From: Combretum micranthum
Taxonomy: Eukaryota; Streptophyta; Magnoliopsida; Myrtales; Combretaceae
DNA length: 64,000 nucleotides
Direction of reading: 5' to 3'
Assembly: GCA_024138025.1 (NCBI GenBank)
Contig: JAMXBD010000095.1
Location: 558,001-622,000 of the forward strand
Shown here piece by piece: positions 24,440-36,170 of this stretch. The notes beneath the pieces are model-generated. The model worked only from the letters and a program-made list of their open reading frames with translations, was not told the origin of the DNA and ran no database searches. Within the stretch, counting starts at the first letter, position 1, and each line of letters starts with the position of its first letter. A program made the position numbers and the translations under genes.

Positions 24440-25030
24440 AAGTTGTAAATCCTCATCCCATAGATAGTTGCTCCAGAATGATTTGGATTGCTTTCTCCAT
24501 TCTCGCTTTTTTTCGATGTGGTTCCTCCAGTTGTTCCAATTGGTCTAGCGGGGGCATTCTTCCTCTGAGGGCATTCATTGGAAAAGTGTCCAGCTTGTTT
24601 GCATACAAAGTAGATGGTGGAAGCCTTCTTTGGACAATCATTAATCTTGTGGCTAGGTCTCCATAAAAATAAAACTTATGCTGGAGTAGGGGACATCTCT
24701 TTGGGTAATGCTCTTCTTTACATTTCCAGCATGATATCTTAACCCTTGATGTCTTCCTTTTGCCACTAGCACTTCCTTTATAACTGCTGAAAGACTTAAA
24801 CTTTCTGTTTTGGAAGCTAGGACCATAACTGTCCTAAGTCCTTTTTCCAAACACAAAGGTTCTTTTCTCTGGCACTTTACTCTTCCACTTCTTAGCTTCT
24901 TATAATCCAAGCTCTTTCGACCAATTCACGAAGGGTCCTTAAATCCAACTCTTCCAATCGTATCCTTAAGTCCTCATCCAGAAATCACTCCACTTCGATC
25001 TTATCGAAGTTCTTTACCAGACTTCATCAA
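24440..25030 (-). pseudogene. gag: Chromovirus gag C-terminal part with zinc knuckles
   Basis: In the loop of the inverted repeat the minus strand encodes a decayed gag end. A capsid tail (DEDLRIRLEELDLRTLREL, near 24960) is followed by cysteine-rich knuckles (CWKCKEEHYPKRC near 24730, then knuckle-like DCPKKAST and CKQAGHFSNECPQR in a shifted frame to about 24560). Several knuckles in a row are usual for plant chromovirus gag. Frameshifts and stops abolish the product. Confidence 0.65.
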
Positions 25031-25036
25031 AAGTAA

Positions 25037-25161
25037 TCAATACTTTGATGGTAGTTTTAGAAAACCGGATGAAGCAGAAGATTGGTTAGCACAAGTAGAA
25101 AGATCCTTCACTACTTTCGAAGTACCTCATCACCTCCGCCTTAACTATGGCACATATATGC
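25037..25161 (+). pseudogene. gag: Gag capsid fragment on the opposite strand
   Basis: QYFDGSFRKPDEAEDWLAQV and ERSFTTFEVPHHLRL form a clean frame matching the N-terminal capsid of Ty3 gag. It faces the minus-strand gag part and stops where the right inverted arm begins, so an inversion broke the gene here. Confidence 0.7.
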
Positions 25162-25171
25162 TAAGGTTAGT

Positions 25172-26490
25172 CGTGTTAATTATCTTTATGGTGAGCTTAG
25201 ACCTTTTTAATCTTTATAAATGGGTATATCGAAAATATTGGAAAATTACACAAAGGAAAATTCTCAATGGTAATTAAATCCAAAAATCATCAAACCAAAA
25301 TTTAAATACAAGAAACCTTTCATTACTTAATCAAAAGAGTGTGATAACCTTACATAACTTGAGAAGGTTGAAACCATTCTCCACAAAAGAGAGTACATAG
25401 GAATAGGAAATAACAATTACAGAAAGACACATATATTAAAAACAGAAAATCCATGCAACATAGATAAAGACATGCCTATCCTAATCTTAGGAAAAGACTA
25501 TTGGTTGGACTTATTAGAAGGTGCTTAATTCCTTCTTCACTTCCTTCCTTAACCTTCCTTTCCCCTTTTTTTTTTTTACTCATGGTGATAGGGTAGGATT
25601 CATGCTACTACTGGTGGAACCCTTATGCCTTTTGACAAATTTTTGTAGATATTGACTCACGGTCACTCTCTTTCCTCTGTACCTTGATATAATTTCGGCC
25701 TAAGAGGGCCATCCATCTTCTTGCTAAGGGCTTTCATTCCTTTGGGTGGGGTCATTGATCATTTCTTGCTCTCCTTGATTCTTTCCTTCTGGTGCTACGG
25801 CCGGAGTGGGGGTTCAAGACCTGCTCCTTAAGAACTTACTTGGTTCGTAGATATCCTCTAGTGCTGGTTGTTCCTTCTTCCTTCTTCTTCGAAATCGGAG
25901 ATCATTACAAGTTTGTTTCTGTAAGTATCTCCATGAAGACATCTTGGCTCAACCTACGAGGACGTACTAGGTTGGGAACTAAAGGACTATCCTCCCAAAG
26001 AATGAAGATGAAGTCTCTTTGGGTTATGGGTCCTCATCTTGGTCCTCCTCGGGATCTTCTTTAGTTTCCTATTTTCCTCATTCTCATTGGTATTTCATAA
26101 TAAAGTCCTCGTCCAGGATTATATCCAGTTGCATTCCGATTGAGTTGGATGGTTAGGTGCTGCATTATGACGGTATTGGGATGATGCACTTGTAGGCGGT
26201 ATACCAACTGCTAGTTCATATAAGCATACATGTAAAAGGAACCTAACTCATTCCATGTTCCGACGTCTAAAGATTTTCGAGTGCCTTCATTCTTCAAGAT
26301 AAAGGTCATATCTTGCAGCATAGGTTTCTTGTACCTAAAGACCATTATCCTCTCAACTACGTAAATCACTTCCACATCACTCCACTTCTGCCTCCTAAGG
26401 GCATCAAATCTTAGCTCTTCAGACAGATCTCTCTACATAGAATATCTCAAACTCCTTTTCCATAGCTTAAACATTTCCTTAGATGTGATT
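25172..26490 (-). repeat. Long inverted repeat, right arm
   Basis: Inverted partner of 23065-24380, separated by a loop of about 0.8 kb. Small indels and substitutions are spread along it. Confidence 0.8.
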
Positions 26491-26734
26491 CATCAAGCAC
26501 CAAAATATATTATATATATTATTTGTGATAGATTTTCAAATGAAAACAGGTAGGACTAGGTCCAATCATAAACTTCTCATAGTAGCCCTGATCCTTGGTT
26601 CACATAAAAATTTATCAACAACAAAACGAAAACAATACAAGTCAAGGTGCAGATCCAATTGATCTCCATTAAGCTTAGTTTGAATTTTCACATCGTACTT
26701 CTAATGTGGTCCACCTTAGTGTATCCAGACAGGT

Positions 26735-27009
26735 ATGCAAATAAATTAACATTTACACCTGAATGAATGATCACCTCTCCATCGTAGTGCCTAAACTAGC
26801 TGAGGCATGAAGAATGTCTCTCATTCAGCAGGGTAGGATTCCAAATCCCTCAAGGCATATGCCATGACATGGGGATGACCCTTGTGTAATTGAACAAGCA
26901 GCCCAACGTGGTAAATGTAGGAAAAATGCTAAGCTCTCATCAACTTGCTCTAGGTATGATGAAATAAGGAAAGGCTTCTAGAAATTGTGCCCATGTTTAG
27001 TATATTTGA
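26735..27009 (-). pseudogene. PI4KALPHA1: PI4K alpha relic exon e4
   Basis: Acceptor TTTGCAG is kept; the 3' border is unclear. It holds EAFPYFIIPRA, LPRWAACSITQ and GHPHVMAYALRDLESYPAE, with two one-base insertions, a deletion of about 33 bases after SITQ, and two stops at former Arg and Gln codons. It continues the protein directly after e3, which places the Athila element inside the e3-e4 intron. Confidence 0.82.
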
Positions 27010-27052
27010 CTGCAAATGACATGATGGTATCAAACACAGCATCCCAAATTGG

Positions 27053-27057
27053 ACTAA
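27053..27057. repeat. Target site duplication of the Athila element, left
   Basis: ACTAA, repeated exactly at 39185-39189. Confidence 0.85.
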
Positions 27058-28633
27058 TGATAAACCAAATTTATTCCTATTTTGTGAGTGTTAAAATGGA
27101 CTTTTATTAGTCGTTTTATTTATAAATATTATGAATTATGCACTTAAAATTATTAATTTATGCTTTTAAGTCTTTAAAGGAGATATTTTATAAAAAGAAA
27201 GCAAAATCTGTCAAAAATGCAAAGTTTATATGCAAAAAGTGATTAACATGACAAAGTCATGGCATTTCTTTCAACCATATCGAGTAATAACACAATCGAG
27301 GGCTAAATTTTAAGTTTTGAAGAGACATGACAACGACATGCCTTGTCTCAAACTATGTCAATATGGATTAACTTTGCAAGGGACATAACTATGACATGAC
27401 CTGTCGCTAGTCATGTCAATGAAGAGAAAAAAATTACAGCTTGTTACACGACCCTGAGACAAGCCATGTCCTAAGCATGTCGATGAAGAGAAAAGGATCA
27501 TAGCTTGTGACACAGCTCTAGGACAAGCCATGTCTTAGTCATGTCAATTCTCATGTTAAGAAAAAAGGCCAGACATGCTCTGTGACACGACCTGTCACCA
27601 ACCATGTTGATCTAACAGTGCGTTATTTTTTAAGAAACGGTTTTGTAACAAAAAAGTAATGTCCTATTTATTGGAGAAATGTCTATTGGACATTAAAGGA
27701 GCTTATTTTGAAAGCTAAGAGACCCGTAACTTCCCATTTCTAATAATGGATATTTATTTGAAGATCATTATAAAAGGAAGATGGAGAGAAGAATAAAAAA
27801 AAAACAGAGAGAAAGAAGAAGATCTTAGAGTATTTGAAAAATTCGTAGGTATTTAGCAAGTCATTTTTTAAGAAAGTTTCTAATTGTCATTCTGGGTTGT
27901 AGTTGATGAAGACTTCTCCTATGGAGTAAAATCTTTTGTTTGGATTTTGATGAACCATTAGTTTGATCATGTGATAGTTCTTATCAGATTTTGATATCAT
28001 TGCTTGAGTTCTTGAATTCAATTATGTTATGCTTTATTGTCTTGAATTGATAGTCTGGAATATTAGTTTTGTTCTTATTTTCATATAAATTGATAGAAAT
28101 ATTGTTTGTATGATTAGATCTATATAATTGAAAAGAGTTGAATGAATTCTAGAAATAGATCGACATGATTTCTAGAGATTAGGTTGAAACTAATGGGGGA
28201 ATTCTAGAACAGATATCTAAGGGTTTTAATTAGGAAGAAATTCTAATTAACCAACAAAGGATAAGGTTCCAATAATCTTGAAAGATCTATTGGAGTACTT
28301 TATGAATTCTCACTATTCAAGAAAATTGGCAGTAATATTGAAATTATCTTTTCTAAACTCACAAATCAACTAGTGGGGATTCAAAGTCTAAATAATTGTT
28401 GCAATTAGATTTTCTCTCTTTTCTACTATTGTAATATTATTATATTAAATCACCATTATTCGCAGGTTAAACAATGGAAGAATGGTAAGTATTAGTACTC
28501 ATTAGTCCCTAGGGGAACGACACGTGTGCTCTAAATCTATATTATTGTCAACGATAGGTATACTTGCCTTAAATACAATCATAGCAGGTTTTGAGTATAA
28601 GTTTTAATTTTACTAGCTATTAGATTGATATCA
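27058..28633 (+). repeat. Athila 5' LTR
   Basis: Starts TGATAAACCAAATTTATTCC and ends GATTGATATCA. It matches 37603-39184 throughout. It contains a block of CATGTC/GACATG hairpin units. Confidence 0.92.
27290..27605 (+). repeat. GACATGAC...GTCATGTC hairpin units in the 5' LTR
   Basis: Four to five diverged units of about 65-75 bases each pair a GACATG/GACACG word with a downstream CATGTC word 15-25 bases away (for example GACATGACCTGTCGC then TCATGTC). Related units occur in the 3' LTR and upstream of the third ORF. Confidence 0.6.
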
Positions 28634-28642
28634 ATCTTAAGA

Positions 28643-28654
28643 GGGGCCATTGCC
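28643..28654 (+). other. Athila primer binding site, tRNA-Asp type
   Basis: GGGGCCATTGCCAAGGAC is a decayed form of the TGGCGCCGTTGCCGGGGAC site typical of Athila, nine bases after the LTR. Confidence 0.65.
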
Positions 28655-28759
28655 AAGGACTAGTGATATTAAGAAAGCAGAAATTTTATCGATTTAACCA
28701 CGTTCTTCTCCTTCTTCTTTTTCTTCTTTTTCAGCATTTGCATGTCCAGGAGGATTCAG

Positions 28760-30060
28760 GGGAATTGCCTAATTACGATTCTAAGATTGAATGAACTTAT
28801 CAAAGGTTAAGAGCTCGTGCAAGAATCATGGTAGAAGGAAACAATAACAACAACAAGATGATGATGATGATGCTGTCAAACCATGTCAGAATATTCTTGT
28901 CCCACTCTTGATGGAGTATGTTCTAGTATTATCTGACCTCTTTGCAACCACAATTTTGAGATTAAGCCTAATATTATTAGATGGTGCACCAGTCGGTGTA
29001 ATTTGACAATCTCCAGATGAGGATCCTAATACACATCTTCAAAACTTTGCTAAAATTTGTGATACATTTAGAATTAACAATGTTATCGATGATGCTATAA
29101 AACTAAGATTATTTCCTTTTTCTTTGCATGGTAAGGCAAAACAATGGCTCAATTCTCTCTCGAAGGATTCCTTAACAACTTGGCAAATTGTGGCAAAAAA
29201 GTTTCTAGATGAATATTTCCCACGCGAAGACCGCTAAATTAAGAAGTGATATTTCCTCCTATTCGCAATAGAAATTTGAAACTTTTTATGATACCTAGGA
29301 AAGGTACAAGGAGCATTTGAGAAAGTGTCCACATATGGAATTCCTCCTTGGCTTCAAGTTCAAACATTTTACAACGATTTGAACTATAACACACGTCAAA
29401 TGATCGATGCGGCTGTTGGAGGTAGTCTAAACAGCAAAAGCTGGAGGAATGCATGAATCTTTTTGAAGAAATGGCCACTAACACATACCAATGGTCGAAT
29501 CTAAGAGGTAAGCAAAAGATTGCTGGTTTTATGATGTTGATTTTATTGCTTCTATTGCTGCCCAATTAGAGGTGTTAAACAATAAGATTGATGGGTTAAC
29601 ACATTTTGTAGACAATGTTGCTAATGTTGCAGGTTATAGTAGTATAAACAAGTTGATTATCTTGTGATTCAACAAGGCAGCAAAATAATCCCCATAGTAA
29701 TACCTACAATGCGGGATGGAGGAATCATCCGAATTTCTCTTAGAGCAATCAGCCCTCTCAAAGACAAAATCCTGCTGGCTTTCAAAGAAATTAGCCTCCA
29801 ATTAAATCTAACATGGAGGAATTGATGACAAAATTCATTCAATCATCTAAGGCTCACCACCAATCCATTAAAGCAGCCTTGAAGAAGCAAGAAGCTACTT
29901 TACAAAACCATGAAGCTACTCTTCATAACTTGAGAATCAACTTGGACACATTGCCAAAATTCTTTGTGAAAGACCCTAAGGTTCCCTTCCACGTAATACC
30001 GAACCTAATCCAAGGGAACAAGTTAAGGTAAGCACTTTACAAAGTGGTAAGGAGCTACAT
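28760..30060 (+). pseudogene. gag: Athila gag
   Basis: An initiator-like ATG lies at 28828. The capsid domain is readable at 29007-29237 (THLQNFAKICDTFRINN, LFPFSLHGKAKQWLNSL, DEYFPRED, stop) and continues in other frames to about 29480 (GIPPWLQVQTFYNDLN, IDAAVGGSLNSKS). A coiled-coil-like segment follows at 29813-30031 (HHQSIKAALKKQEATLQNHE). Multiple stops and frameshifts are present. Gag would form the element's capsid; this copy is dead. Confidence 0.82.
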
Positions 30061-30292
30061 GATTCTAAAAAGGAAAGGAAATAAGCATTAAGACAGATAA
30101 TGGTGAAACAAGCCGACCCACAAAAGACAAGAAAGAAGAAAATGTTCAATCCCCACCAGTTAAGCCATATTGTCCTCCCATTCCATATCTTAGATGTTTG
30201 AAGAAAGACCGCCAAAACGAGCATTATAGTAAGTTTCTTGAACTTTTTAAGTAATTACATAGTAATTTACCTTTTGTTGATGGTCTATCACA

Positions 30293-30700
30293 ATGCCTAA
30301 ATATGCCAAGTTTCTTAAGGACCTATTGACAAACAAGAAGAAGCTTGAAGAAATTTCCTTTATGACACTAAGTGAAGAATGTTCAGCAATTCTCCAAAAC
30401 AAGTTACCAAAGAAGTTGAAAGATCCAAGGAGTTTTACTATTCCTTGTTTAATTAGAAACTTGTTTATTGAAAAGGTATTGGCTGATCTAGGTGCTAGTA
30501 TTAATTTAATGCCTTATAAATTGTTTAAATGTTTGGAACTTAGAGAACCTAAACCAACTCGTATGAATTTACAACTTGCTGATTACTCTATCAAATATCC
30601 AAGGGGAATTATAGAGGATGTGCTGGTTAAGGTTGAGAATTTCATCTTTTCGGTGGATTTTGTTATTTTAGACATGGATGAGATATTAATATGCCTTTAA
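30293..30700 (+). pseudogene. pro: Athila protease domain
   Basis: A 135-codon open piece reads MPKYAKFLKDLLTNKKKLEE, then the aspartic protease centre DLGASINLMPYKLF near 30485, the hallmark Athila variant of the DTG/DSG motif. The frame breaks at 30700 and continues in another frame as ILGRPFLATSKAIINVIDGK. The active-site residues are present. The enzyme would cut the gag-pol polyprotein. Confidence 0.87.
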
Positions 30701-30995
30701 TTCTGGGAAGACCTTTCCTAGCCACCTCTAAAGCTATAATTAATGTTATTGATGGAAAATTGATTTTGAGAGTTGGAGATGAGGAGATAATATTTCAAAT
30801 TACAACTTCTATGAAGAACTCCTTATCTAATGATGATCAATGTTTTTCTATAGATGATGTTAATTTTTCTATTTGTGTAGGAACAAAAGCTGTGGGAAAG
30901 GGATCCACTTGAGGCATGTTTAGTAAGGGGAAAAGGAACATTTTGATAACTCCACTCATACTGAGATTACATCATTCCTAGATAGCAACAAGAGT

Positions 30996-32776
30996 TTGGA
31001 GACAAAACGAGGTTTTGAAAAGTTTGATAGCAATGAAGAGGAACGTTTGAAGCCTTCCATTGTTAAGCCACTAGTTTTAGAATTAAAGAAGTTACTCGAT
31101 TATTTGGAGTACGCTTTTCTGGAAAAACATTGTAAATTACCGGTGATAATTGCTTCCGATCTCACTATGGATCAAAAAGATAAGTTACTTCAAGTACTTG
31201 TTCAGCATATGCAAGCTATTGCTGGAAGATTTCTAACATCAAAGGGATTAGTCCTTCCTTTTCTACTCATAAAATTTTCGTGGAAGAAGGTTTCAAACCA
31301 GTGGTCCAACCTCAAAAACGCTTGAACCCAAATATGAAGGAGTTGTAAAGAAGGAGGTTATCAAATTACTTGCTACAGGTATGATTTACCCTATTTTTTA
31401 CAACGCTTGGGTAAGTCCTATGCAGGTTATTCGAAAGAAAGGAGGAATGATGGTAGTTGCTCATGATAAAAATGAGCTTATCCCAATGAAAACCATCACC
31501 GAAGTGGAGAGTTTGTATCGACTAGACATTTGAATGACACTACTCAGAAGGATCACTTTCCACTCCCTTTTGTGGATCAAATGCCAGAAAGGTTAGTTGG
31601 TCACAGTTTTTATTGTTTTCTTGATGGGATGTCTAGTTATTTTCATATTCCAATTGCTCTCGAGGATCAAGAAAAACCACTTTTACATGTCCGCATGGAA
31701 CCTTTGCTTATCAAAGGATGCTATTTGCATTATGTAATGCACCAACTACTTTTCAACAGTGTATGATGGCTATTTTTGAGGAGTTCATAGAAGATATAAT
31801 GGAAGTGTTTATAGATGACTTCTCGATTCAAGGATTCTTTTGATGAATGTTTGGAGCATTTAGAAAAGATTTCGATCACATGTAAGGAGACTAATCTTGT
31901 CTTGAATTGAAAGAAGTGCCATTTTACAGTACAAGAGGGGATTGTTCTTGGACCCAAAATCTCTTGTAAAGGTATTGAGGTAGATAATGCAAAAGTTGAT
32001 ACATTGCAAAATTACCAGTACCAACATTTGTTAGAGCAATAAGAAGTTTTCTTGGACATGCCGGTTTTTATAGGTGGTTTATTAAAGATTTTTCCAAAAT
32101 TGCTCGCCAATGACAAGATTGCTCGAGAAAGATGCTCCTTTTAACTTTGATCAAGAGTGTATCGATGCTTTCAATACTTTGAAAGATAAGCTTACCAAGG
32201 AACCTATCATGGTAGTTCCTGATTGGTCTCTTCCATTTGAGATCATGTGTGATCCAAACAATTTTGCGGTTAGTGCAGTTTTAGCGCTAAGAAAGAACAA
32301 ACATTTTCAGCCTAGTTATTATGCTAGCAAAACTCTCACTGATGCTCAACAGAATTATACCACAACGGAAAAGGAGTTGCTAACTATGGTGTTTGCTTTT
32401 GATAAATTTTTCTTTATTTGTTTTGTCTAAAGTTATTGTTTATACTGACCATTCAGCTTTAAAATTTTTTTTGTCCAAAATAGATGCAAAGCCGAGAATA
32501 ATCAGATGGATTTTGCTTCTTCAAGAATTTGATCTTGAAATTTGGGACAAAAAAGGGACGAAAAACTTAGCTATGGATCACCTTTCACATCTGGAGAATC
32601 CAAACTTGGAGAGATTGGAAGAAGCAGAGATAAATGATGAATTTCCAGAAGAACAACTTTATGAGGTTAGTAGAGTACTTATCCATGGTTTGTTGATTTT
32701 GCAAATTATTTGGTGGCTAAAGTTCTCCCAAAAGATTCTACTCATCAAAAAAAGAGAAAATTCTTTTCAAATTTAA
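30996..32776 (+). pseudogene. pol: Athila reverse transcriptase and RNase H
   Basis: The RT N-terminal part is at 30996-31325 (LPVIIASDLTMDQKDKLLQV). The middle follows in shifted frames (KDHFPLPFVDQMPERLVGHS at 31545, YCFLDGMSSYFHIPIALED). The catalytic site is FIDD near 31808, in place of the usual YxDD. RNase H covers about 32200-32600 ([44 protein letters not shown]). At least five frameshifts or stops separate the pieces. Confidence 0.88.
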
Positions 32777-32799
32777 AATATTATTTTTGGGAGGACCCT

Positions 32800-33955
32800 T
32801 TTTTTGTTTAGAGTGTGTACAGATCATGTTATTTGCCGTTGTGTCTCTCATTCTAAGGGATGGGAAACCCTTCGACATTGTCGCTTTGGACCGACAGGAG
32901 GCCACCATAGCACAAATCGAATAGCCCATAAAGTGCTTGAAGCTGGGTTTTATTGGCCATCCATTTTTTGAGATACTCATAGGTATGTTTCCTTATGTGA
33001 CAGTTGCCAAAGAGCTAGCAATATTTTAAAACGAGATGAAATTCCCCAACATGGAATTTATGCTTTGGAAGAGTTTAATATTTGGGGAATTGATTATGGG
33101 GCCATTTCCAAATTCTTTAGGGAACAAATACATTATAGTAGCTATAGATTACGTGTCAAAGTGGGTAGAAGCGCAAGTGCTACCAACAAATGATGCTAGG
33201 ATGGTTGTTCGTTTCCTAAAAAATTTGTTTTCAAGGTTTGGCATTTCTAGGGCCCTTATAAGTGATTAGGGTACACATTTTTGTAACATTCAAATTAAAA
33301 AAGTTCTTAAAGATATGGTGTGACCCACCATATAGCTACCCCGTATCATCCACAAAAAGTAGTCAAGTAGGAAGTATCAAACCGTGAACTCAAACATATT
33401 TTGGAGAAAACAGTTGAGTATCATAGAAAGATTGGTCTATCAAGTTAGATGATACTCTTTGGGCCTATAGAACTGCTTTTAAAACTCCAATTGATACCAC
33501 CCCATATCGGCTTCTCTATGGCAAAGCTTGTCACTTACCGTTGAAGTTGAGCATAAATCATATCGGGCAATAAAGAGTGTTAATTTGGATCTTGAGTCTA
33601 CTGGAATTCATAGGAAACTCCAACTTAATGAGCTTGATGAATGAAGACATATGGCATATGAAAATTACAAGATATACAAGGAAAGAACCAAACTTTATCA
33701 TGATTCCCAATTAAGAAAAGCAAAGATTTTAGAGAAGGTGACCAAGTGTTACTATTCAATTCAAGGCTTAAATTGTTTCCTGCAAAGTCAAGATCACGAT
33801 GGTCAGGCCCCTTCATTATTAAGAAAGTTTTTCTATATGGAACTTGTGAGCTAGAACACCAAAAAATGGACACTTTTAAGGTAAACAGACTTAGGCTCAA
33901 GCATTACATGGGAAGAGACTTCGAACAAAGCAAAATAGAGGAGTTAAGGCTCTAA
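32800..33955 (+). pseudogene. pol: Athila integrase
   Basis: The zinc-binding part is decayed (GFYWPSIF, then CDSCQRASN near 33000). The catalytic core has [16 protein letters not shown] near 33130 and ALISD followed by a stop at 33267. The Glu region is in shifted frames near 33365. A C-terminal piece at 33651-33955 reads YENYKIYKERTKLYHD and MDTFKVNRLRLKHYMG. Integrase would insert the cDNA; this one is not expressible. Confidence 0.85.
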
Positions 33956-34189
33956 ATACCCCCCAACTGAAGCAACATCACCATCGCGCTAACGATGATA
34001 GCCAAAAGCGCTTCATGGGAGGCAACCCATGTTTAACTTTCTTTTCTTTTCATTTTTCTTTTTCTTTTAACTCATGGGAGGCAACTCATGATCCAATCAT
34101 TCTCTGATACTTGTTGATGATTAAAGTGTGATTTTTAAGTGTGAAGTGGAAATTCATAAGGAAACAAGTCAGGAAAAGGCTAGGTAAAT

Positions 34190-34640
34190 TGCTGAAAAAT
34201 TGACACAACTAAGACATGACTGGTCATAAGTCATGTCTTTCTCTAATCTTATGTTTTTCATGAGTTTTGAAATGGCACGGCTGGGACACGACCTATCCCT
34301 TAGCCATGTAACTTACTAAGGAAAGCAGTTTAGAATGATACGGTTGGGACATGCCCTGTCCTAAGCCGTGTAACTCACTGTAGAGCGAGGTTTGGATTGA
34401 CACGACAAGGACATCACTTGTCACATAGTCGTGTCACTTGTTTTTCAAAGCAATATCTATTTCCAATTCAACATGATTAGGACACGACCTGTCCTTTAGT
34501 TGTGTAACTCACTGTATCTAAAGAGTCTTTCAAGACACACCTAACACACGACTTGTCCTTTAGTCGTCTAACCTACTGTCCTTATGTTTTTAAAATGACA
34601 CGAGTAAGACAAGCTATGTCACTTGCTCATGCTGATGGTA
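34190..34640 (+). repeat. Hairpin repeat units between pol and third ORF
   Basis: About five units of 70-100 bases, each with GGGACACGAC-TGTCC followed by AGTCGTGTAAC-CACTG or a near variant. They resemble the CATGTC units in both LTRs but use CGTGT in place of CATGT more often. Confidence 0.6.
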
Positions 34641-34779
34641 CTATAAAAGCTCGTTTTAGTTTTTATGAAAAAATTCTTTTACATCTTATGCTTTCATATC
34701 CTCTCAACTTACACGTATCCATCTATTTCCTCCACATCATTTCGCCAAAAAAAAAAAAAAATCCACCTAAGATCAAGAA

Positions 34780-36170
34780 ATTCAAGATGAGGCAAAAGCA
34801 CACTATCAGGAGAAGACCAACATCTCAGAGACAAATTTTGAGAAATGCCTTAAATCCAAAAAGGCCAACTCAACCCATGTCAAGAGTAGAACAAGAAAGA
34901 TACAATGTGTTTTTGGTTAGACAGTTAGCAAGAAACATGTTTTTAATTAGAAAGAATTGGAAAAATATAACAAGGATGATGAGATTGTTCTTTGATTAGC
35001 CATAATGGTCAGGATAGATGGTTTGAAATAAATGACAAAAGTGTATCGTCAGATTACACTTGAGTTCCTCTCAACCTTCAAAATTGCCAATCAAGCAAAA
35101 CACTCAGGAATCAATAACAGCATCACTTTCAGAGTCAATGGTTAAGAAAGAACTGTGACAATTCGTGAAATTTGCAAGATGATGGGATTCTATTCAAAAG
35201 AATTTCTAGCAACAGAAGAATTTGTGCGCCTTCCAGTGGATTGGCCACCATGGGAATTCAATTACTTGTATTAAGGAAAGCTCAGTCCTGCTACTCCTTA
35301 CAAAGCAAAGGAGCCAAGGCATCTATTCTTAGAGATATCAATCATGGGATAATTCATTCGATTATCACACATTCTGGTAATGGTAGGAAAGAGTACCGGT
35401 ATAATAGGAACTTATGAGCTGCTATATTTGCATAGTATTATTAAGAAACGTCCTCTAAATCTAGGAGTGATGCTTGCATTGTTTTTCCATCGACAAACCA
35501 AGACTAACAAAGCCAAGGGCACCATCTACTATGGAGCCTACATTACCCACTTGTTGAAGGGTTTACAGATCTTTCCTGCTGAGAGCCCAAGGATGTGGTT
35601 GCTTGTTCCCATATCATAGAAACGTCTACTCTTAGAAAATGGTTTAGCAAGCCAGGACCTTCCATATCACATCATCGCCTCTCTATCGGTCTCCTTATCA
35701 ATTGTCAGGAAAGAAAGTTAAAAAAAACCACCATATTTTGCAGAAGATGAAATCATTTTTGAAAGGCTCTCATTCGCACAACAAAGTGTCAGACTCGTCA
35801 CCAGGAGGCTATATATTCTTGTCTAAAGGGAATTGCAGCACATAACAAGGTGAGTTTTCTCCACCACAAGACGATCCTCAGAAAGTTTCCCATCATCACC
35901 AGATGATGTTCAGGTAGATTCTTTACATACTCTTTTAGAGGATTGTGATAAATGAAGAAGTAAATGCTCAGATTCATGCTTCTAAAAAAAAATCACTGAT
36001 GAAGCATATGAGAGGAAGAAGATGATGAAGATGAAGATGAGGATAACGATAGAGATGATGAAGAGGAGGAAGCCGAGGACACACCAGCTCCCACACCTTC
36101 CAACAAGAAAAAGAGAACAAGAAAGAATGATGATGATAATGATGACCCCAATTATAAGGGCAATTAATTT
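34780..36170 (+). pseudogene. Athila third ORF (env-position, function uncertain)
   Basis: Decayed open pieces downstream of pol: 34780-34999 starts with a basic tail (RRRPTSQRQILRNALNPK). The piece at 35380-35619 reads GTYELLYLHS and IIKKRPLNLGVMLALFFHRQ, a pattern typical of the plant-specific Athila 3' ORF. The region ends with an Asp/Glu-rich codon tract (36015-36160). Athila 3' ORFs occupy the position of a retroviral envelope gene, but a role in entry is unproven. Many stops are present. Confidence 0.65.

Larger units (their letters stand above)
22690..26490. mobile_element. Rearranged chromovirus remnant in the PI4K e4-e5 intron
   Basis: An LTR 3' end (to 22822), a Met-type PBS and decayed gag-like sequence run on the plus strand. 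A 1.3-kb inverted repeat (23065-24380 and 25172-26490) then encloses minus- and plus-strand gag pieces. There is no RT or integrase. LTR and PBS style match Tekay/Del-type chromoviruses. The remnant lies wholly within an intron of the kinase relic. Confidence 0.65.

Noticed and set aside
34553..34999. 148-codon frame taken as one intact protein
   Set aside because: Its first half runs through the hairpin repeat units and only the last part resembles the Athila third ORF; it is a chance joining.
36015..36160. Microsatellite-like GAT/GAA tract as an independent repeat
   Set aside because: It fits the acidic tail of the Athila third ORF, so it was described there.
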